This document shows, piece after piece, positions 60,112 through 64,000 of a DNA stretch of 64,000 nucleotides (the first letter of the stretch is position 1; each line of letters opens with the position of its first letter). Where the stretch lies: the NCBI GenBank assembly GCA_949126835.1, contig OX421494.1, forward strand, positions 19,641,038 through 19,705,037. The letters run 5' to 3'. Both the position numbers and the translations under genes were made by a program. Source of the stretch: Anisus vortex. Taxonomy: Eukaryota > Mollusca > Gastropoda > Planorbidae. Under the pieces are notes generated by a model, which saw nothing but the letters and a program-made list of their open reading frames with translations, was not told where the DNA came from and made no database searches.

Positions 60112-62652
60112 ATGTCGATTTTTTCTTCGGTAAAAACATTGTTGAAAGACGGAAAAGAAATAGCTACCAATTTCGTATCAGAATTAACAGCACCCGATGA
60201 AATAGTCATGCCTGATTTTCAAAATGAAATTTCTCGAAACCATATCATCGCAAAAATTATATCAACCGCCTTGGGGATTGCTGCATCATTTACACTCACG
60301 TATTTTGGAATCAAATGGTTGACTGATGCAATGGATCCTACCAAAAAAGAAAAGAAATTAGCACAAGCTGAGGTAACATACGACATACTAATAATGACAA
60401 ATTATTTATTATATCATACATCACATTATTATGAAGGTCTTTAAAAATAATTAAAATACAGTAAGTTCTTTTGTTCAAACACATACGACATACAGACATA
60501 ATAAAAAGTCACTTAGGCTTAGGACCTAAGTCTAAGTACTAAGACTAAGGACTAAGTCGTCTAAGTAAGTAAGAGTTAGGTCATTTAAAATTGAGTGAGT
60601 CACAGTGAATTGAGTGAGTGGGCTAACGAGGCAGCTGGACTAGGCCACCACCATGCCATGCACTATGCACCATGTCGTTAGGGCCGCTTGGTCTTTTCTA
60701 ATCTTGCCCTATAATTATAATAATTAGGCCTATTACCTATTACTATAATTATATCATTACAAAATCTATTCTATTACTATTTCTTAAGTCACATAAGATT
60801 AATATTAACTTTAGAAACCAAAGAAGTAGGCCTGTAACAACAATAGGCTAGATTGCTGCTTGATGAACCTTAAAAAAAGTCAAGTTAAAGTTAAAGCCAT
60901 CATCATTCCTAAAATTCCTTTTTCCTACTCTCATGGATACATTTATCATTTACCTGATCTTCAAAATGTATATGTGTTCTGGCTCTTTTGTCCTGAATTA
61001 ACAGGCAGAACGCAAAAACAGGTGGATCTGTAAGCACACAAAGATCCTGTTAGAGATACCAAACCAAATGACCAGATATCTAATATTGCTGGTTCATATG
61101 TAGGTTCTTCTTGCACATAGCTATAAAACTGTTTCAAAGGCTGTGTTGTTTGCTGTGTTTGGTTTGAAATCACAAATCAATATCTTATATCTTCAAATCA
61201 TCTGTTACCTATAGACTATAGTGATTCAATGTCAATATTATTTGTGGTTTAGCCAGAGTTTACTTGAGAACTAAATTTGTTCACTTTATGTAATTCATTG
61301 TAATGTGTAAAAAAAGTAAAGTAGGCCAGGCCTACCTACCCATCGGACCAAATAGATCAAAGGGCTAGTAAAGCCTTCACCAGGATTCAAACCCAGGACC
61401 TTCGTTATGCCAGCCTAACGCACTGCCAGTCGGCCACCTTTTACATTCCTTTTTTTTTATTCAAATTATTTTTTCCCTCAAACTATTAACATTTTTTTTG
61501 CTAACTCTTTTCCATTTAAAAAAACAAACAACTCTTAAAAAACTAGAACTAATTAATTTTCAATAAATTTCCAGGCTCAGAAAATGTTATCTAAACTTGG
61601 TGTCACACTTGTGGGAAAGGTAAAGTAGTAAACTGTTCTTTATTCTTTTTTACATTGTTTATAATCTTAGCTATGGCTATGATACTTATTAAGTATTCAT
61701 ATTTGTTTTTATTTTTGATATATTATATATAAATATACACTTCTGTTTTTAGTGCACCAGTATCTTTTGATTTATTTGTTTTCATTTTTATATCTTAATT
61801 TGTTTTTTAAATGTACAACACCTAAATATAAGATACCATATCTAATTTTTTTTTAATTATATCTACAAAATTAATGGGTAATTCTTTACCTGCGTTAGCC
61901 CACAAGTTTTTTGGTTCTCTGTGAAAGATTTTTAAAGATCCATGCCAAATTCGCACAAATCAAGTCATCAAATGTCTCGCAAACGATATTTAGACTTTAA
62001 AAAAAATATTTTTAATAACGATTTTTTACTATTAATATAGCATAAAACAACTCCATTTCGACCATTGTCGTCAAGGGGTTTCCATCCCTAACCTATATAA
62101 ACTAACTGATACTAACCATGCGCTATTAAAAAATTTCATTCATTTTAATAGCGCATGGTTAGTATCGGTTAGTTTATATAGATTAGGGATGGTAACTCTT
62201 CACCTGTGAAGTCACAAGCCAAAAATGCCAAAATGGCGTTGTTTATGTTAAATTAATAGTAAAAAACTAAAAAATCGCATTTAAAAATATTGTTTTTCTT
62301 TTTTCTAAGTATCTAAGCCTAAATATCGTTTGCGAGACATTTAATGACTTGATTCGTATGGATTTGCCATGGATATTTGAAAATCGTTCCTATAACACCC
62401 CAAAACTCGTGGGCTAACGCAGGTAAAGAATTACCAATTAATGTTGTTTTTGTGTGTGTGTGCTTATTAGTTAACAGACTATGAATTGTGTGTAGCGGCC
62501 AACTTGTTGGACACCCACTCTATGGATGTAACATGGGACAGCATAGGAGGACTCGATAGCACAATCGAGGAAATACACGAGACAGTCATTCTTCCATTTA
62601 AAAGAGCAGACCTTTTTAAAAACTCTTCACTTCTTCAGCCCCCTAAAGGCAC
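60112..62652 (+). CDS. ATAD1: ATAD1/Thorase-like AAA ATPase, 5' exons (partial)
   Basis: Three exons: 60112-60372, 61575-61619 and 62471-62652, all in frame with GT-AG introns. The protein begins MSIFSSVKTLLKDG, has a membrane segment at about residues 46-68 (IISTALGIAASFTLTYFGIK), then WLTDAMDPTKKEKK, a short linker (QKMLSKLGVTLVG), and YELCVAANLLD, VTWDSIGGLDSTIEEI, ETVILPFKRADLF and LLQPPKG. These match ATAD1, the animal Msp1: a tail-anchored-protein extractase of the outer mitochondrial and peroxisomal membranes. The next exon, with the Walker A motif, was not seen before the window ends, so activity cannot be judged. The N-terminus before the membrane segment is about 30-40 residues longer than I recall for vertebrates. 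Divergent from the PH gene. Confidence 0.93.
60373..61574 (+). other. ATAD1 intron 1
   Basis: AT-rich, with AAGTCTAAGTACTAAG-type short repeats near 60510-60570 and a reverse SINE piece at 61325-61440. No exon seen. Confidence 0.6.
61325..61440 (-). repeat. SINE fragment, reverse orientation
   Basis: The reverse complement shows the tRNA-like head (GGTGGCCGACTGGCAGTGCG, then CTGGGTTTGAATCCTGGTG) joined directly to the tail (TTTGGTCCGATGGG). The middle of the element is missing. Confidence 0.8.
61877..62435. mobile_element. Fold-back element, 559 bp, in ATAD1 intron 2
   Basis: The two halves are inverted copies over most of their length, with the centre near 62130-62150. Ends GGTAATTCTTTACCTGCG and CGCAGGTAAAGAATTACC are exact inverses. 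A perfect 8-bp target duplication AATTAATG flanks it (61869-61876, 62436-62443). The 8-bp duplication suits a hAT-like integration, although the GG...CC ends are not the usual CA...TG. No protein is encoded. Confidence 0.93.
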
Positions 62653-62968
62653 GTAAGAGCAGCATGCACAGCACATGTTATAGTTAAAATTAAAATGTGT
62701 CTTTGTTTATGAGAGAAATGAATGAATTAAGTTGTAGTAACTAATGTCACAGTTACAGAGAAATTAAAATATCAGCACAGATTCCACTATCTAATGTTTA
62801 GCTCATCTGCCTGGAGAGAAACAGTTTTAAGGATATTGTTTAAAAAACATTTTTAATAGCTATTATAAAAGAAAATTACATTTTGATTATAGTGGAAGGC
62901 ATGACAATTTGGCTGTTACACTAGTCAAAAAACTCAATTTGCTGTATGTATATTTATACATACTAGAT

Positions 62969-63167
62969 CAAGGGTGTACAAAAGGCGTCCCGCTGGCCAA
63001 AAAAACGGCCTGCCAAGCCTTTTAGTTTAAACCCCCAAAGAGCTTCTAACGGCATTAAAAAAAATTCATAGCATTGATAATGCAAATAAATTTCCAGACT
63101 GTGTGGCCTGTCAAGTTGTATAAAATTTCATATGCGACCCAAAGCAGAAAAATGTTGCACACTCCTG
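62969..63167. mobile_element. hAT-type MITE, 199 bp
   Basis: Left end CAAGGGTGTACAAAAGG; right-end reverse complement CAGGAGTGTGCAACA. Flanks TACTAGAT (62961-62968) and CACTAGAT (63168-63175) match at 7 of 8 positions. Confidence 0.88.
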
Positions 63168-63681
63168 CACTAGATCATCAACTTTGGGTTTAACTAATGG
63201 AAATGACCCAATCACCTTGCACTTTAGTGATTTGTCATGCTAATGAAGACACTTACAATTTGAAAATCAGTACAGGTCTAAGCAATATATTTATATTACT
63301 TAATTTTAGATTGGTTTCAAATCCAGGTTAAAGCCAATTTTTTTTCTTCTCTCCACTGAAAGGTATCTCCTGCTCTGATGGGTACCCAATTCTATTTGGA
63401 GTAAAGTATGGTGTGCTCTTAAAACTTACTTAATTGTCACTCCTACTGTAAATCTCTTTCCAGGGCCAGTTTTATCCATTTCCTTCGAGCTGTAAACCAT
63501 CTTTAAAAATGGCAGCCTTTAAGTCACATCGCCAGCTGTTTCTTGGCCAACCCCTTTTTCACTTTCCTTGTGGATTCTACTTTAGAGCCTGCCTAGTGTT
63601 GTTAAATGGCAGTTTTCAAAGGGGGTGTTTTATCCATTTCCAGCTACCTTTCCTGATTTCATCTTCCACTGGAAACTGGCA

Positions 63682-63925
63682 GGTCGTACCGAAGGTCCTG
63701 TGTTTGAATCCTGGTGAAGGCTAGAATTTTCCCCTGGACTCGAGGGTGTTTTGAGTCTACCCAGCTCTGATAGCTGATGGGTACCTGACATTAGTTGGGG
63801 TAAAGTAAAGGCGGCTGGGCATTGTGCTGGCCACACATCCCTTTAGTATGCTGTGACCACTGAAACTGGTGAACTCTGCTTCACAGGCCCTATGATCAAT
63901 TTGGTCTGATGGGTCTTTACTTACA
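63682..63925 (+). repeat. tRNA-derived SINE
   Basis: The B-box-like GTGTTTGAATCCTGGTGAAG, body GATGGGTACCTGACATTAG, AAAGTAAAGGCGGCTGGGC and tail CACTGAAACTGGTGAACTC occur in order; the first part of the tRNA head is missing. Confidence 0.85.
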
Positions 63926-64000
63926 TAGTCTTAAACTTAAAATAATATTGTAGGTAAGGACTTTAAAAGCTTTGAATTTTCCTATAGTTTTCTTCAGGAT

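Larger units (their letters stand above)
62653..64000. other. ATAD1 intron 3 with MITE and SINE insertions
   Basis: After the donor at 62653 no further ATAD1 exon is recognised up to the window end. The interval holds a 199-bp MITE (62969-63167), part of a SINE body near 63361-63415, an unidentified 250-bp insert and a SINE (63682-63925). Confidence 0.65.

Noticed and set aside
63950..64000. Possible next ATAD1 exon at the window edge (acceptor-like TTCTTCAG then GAT)
   Set aside because: Too few bases remain to see the Walker A sequence or to confirm the frame.

Overview
This is a 64 kb piece of an animal nuclear genome: AT-rich, intron-containing and loaded with transposable-element debris. 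Gene structures with GT-AG introns, an ependymin-related secreted protein, tRNA-derived SINEs and many copies of the word TAGGCCTA suggest a mollusc, most likely a gastropod. That assignment is inference; no marker gene settles it.

Five host genes can be assembled exon by exon. (1) The 3' end of CNOT3, a CCR4-NOT subunit, on + (850-3681; upstream exons lie outside the window). (2) A DHRS11-like short-chain dehydrogenase on - (15500 down to 7895; six exons found, last short exon not located). (3) An ependymin-related secreted protein on - (six coding exons, 26223 to 23784, with a probable non-coding first exon near 27663). (4) A PH-domain protein with a tyrosine-rich, probably disordered tail on - (exon 1 at 56445-56350, exons 2-5 at 35383-32234), whose first intron is about 21 kb. 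(5) The 5' end of ATAD1/Thorase (Msp1 family) on + (60112-62652, running off the window before the Walker A exon). CNOT3 and the dehydrogenase converge; the PH gene and ATAD1 are divergent and about 3.7 kb apart.

The rest is mostly repeats. The most notable is a 7.15 kb LTR retrotransposon (41822-48970) inside the PH gene's giant intron. Its two 454-bp LTRs read as identical, it has a 5-bp target duplication (CCGGG), and it interrupts a SINE. Its single 994-codon ORF carries Gag capsid, zinc knuckle and protease, then a second capsid-like domain where reverse transcriptase and RNase H should be, then only the two ends of integrase. It looks like a young, non-autonomous, chimeric element.

Around 16.5-21.8 kb there is a nested set of hAT-type elements: an outer hAT holds a non-autonomous hAT-type element, which holds a second hAT with transposase remnants; a further MITE sits in the outer element. 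Several of these have perfect 8-bp target duplications. Other repeats are a 559-bp fold-back element in an ATAD1 intron, several MITE families with clear target duplications, non-LTR retrotransposon fragments (31.2, 53.0 and 58.8 kb), and minisatellites of 26, 28, 31 and 42 bp, the last with a five-unit higher-order period. No bacterial-type systems, CRISPR arrays, rRNA genes or convincing functional tRNA genes were seen.
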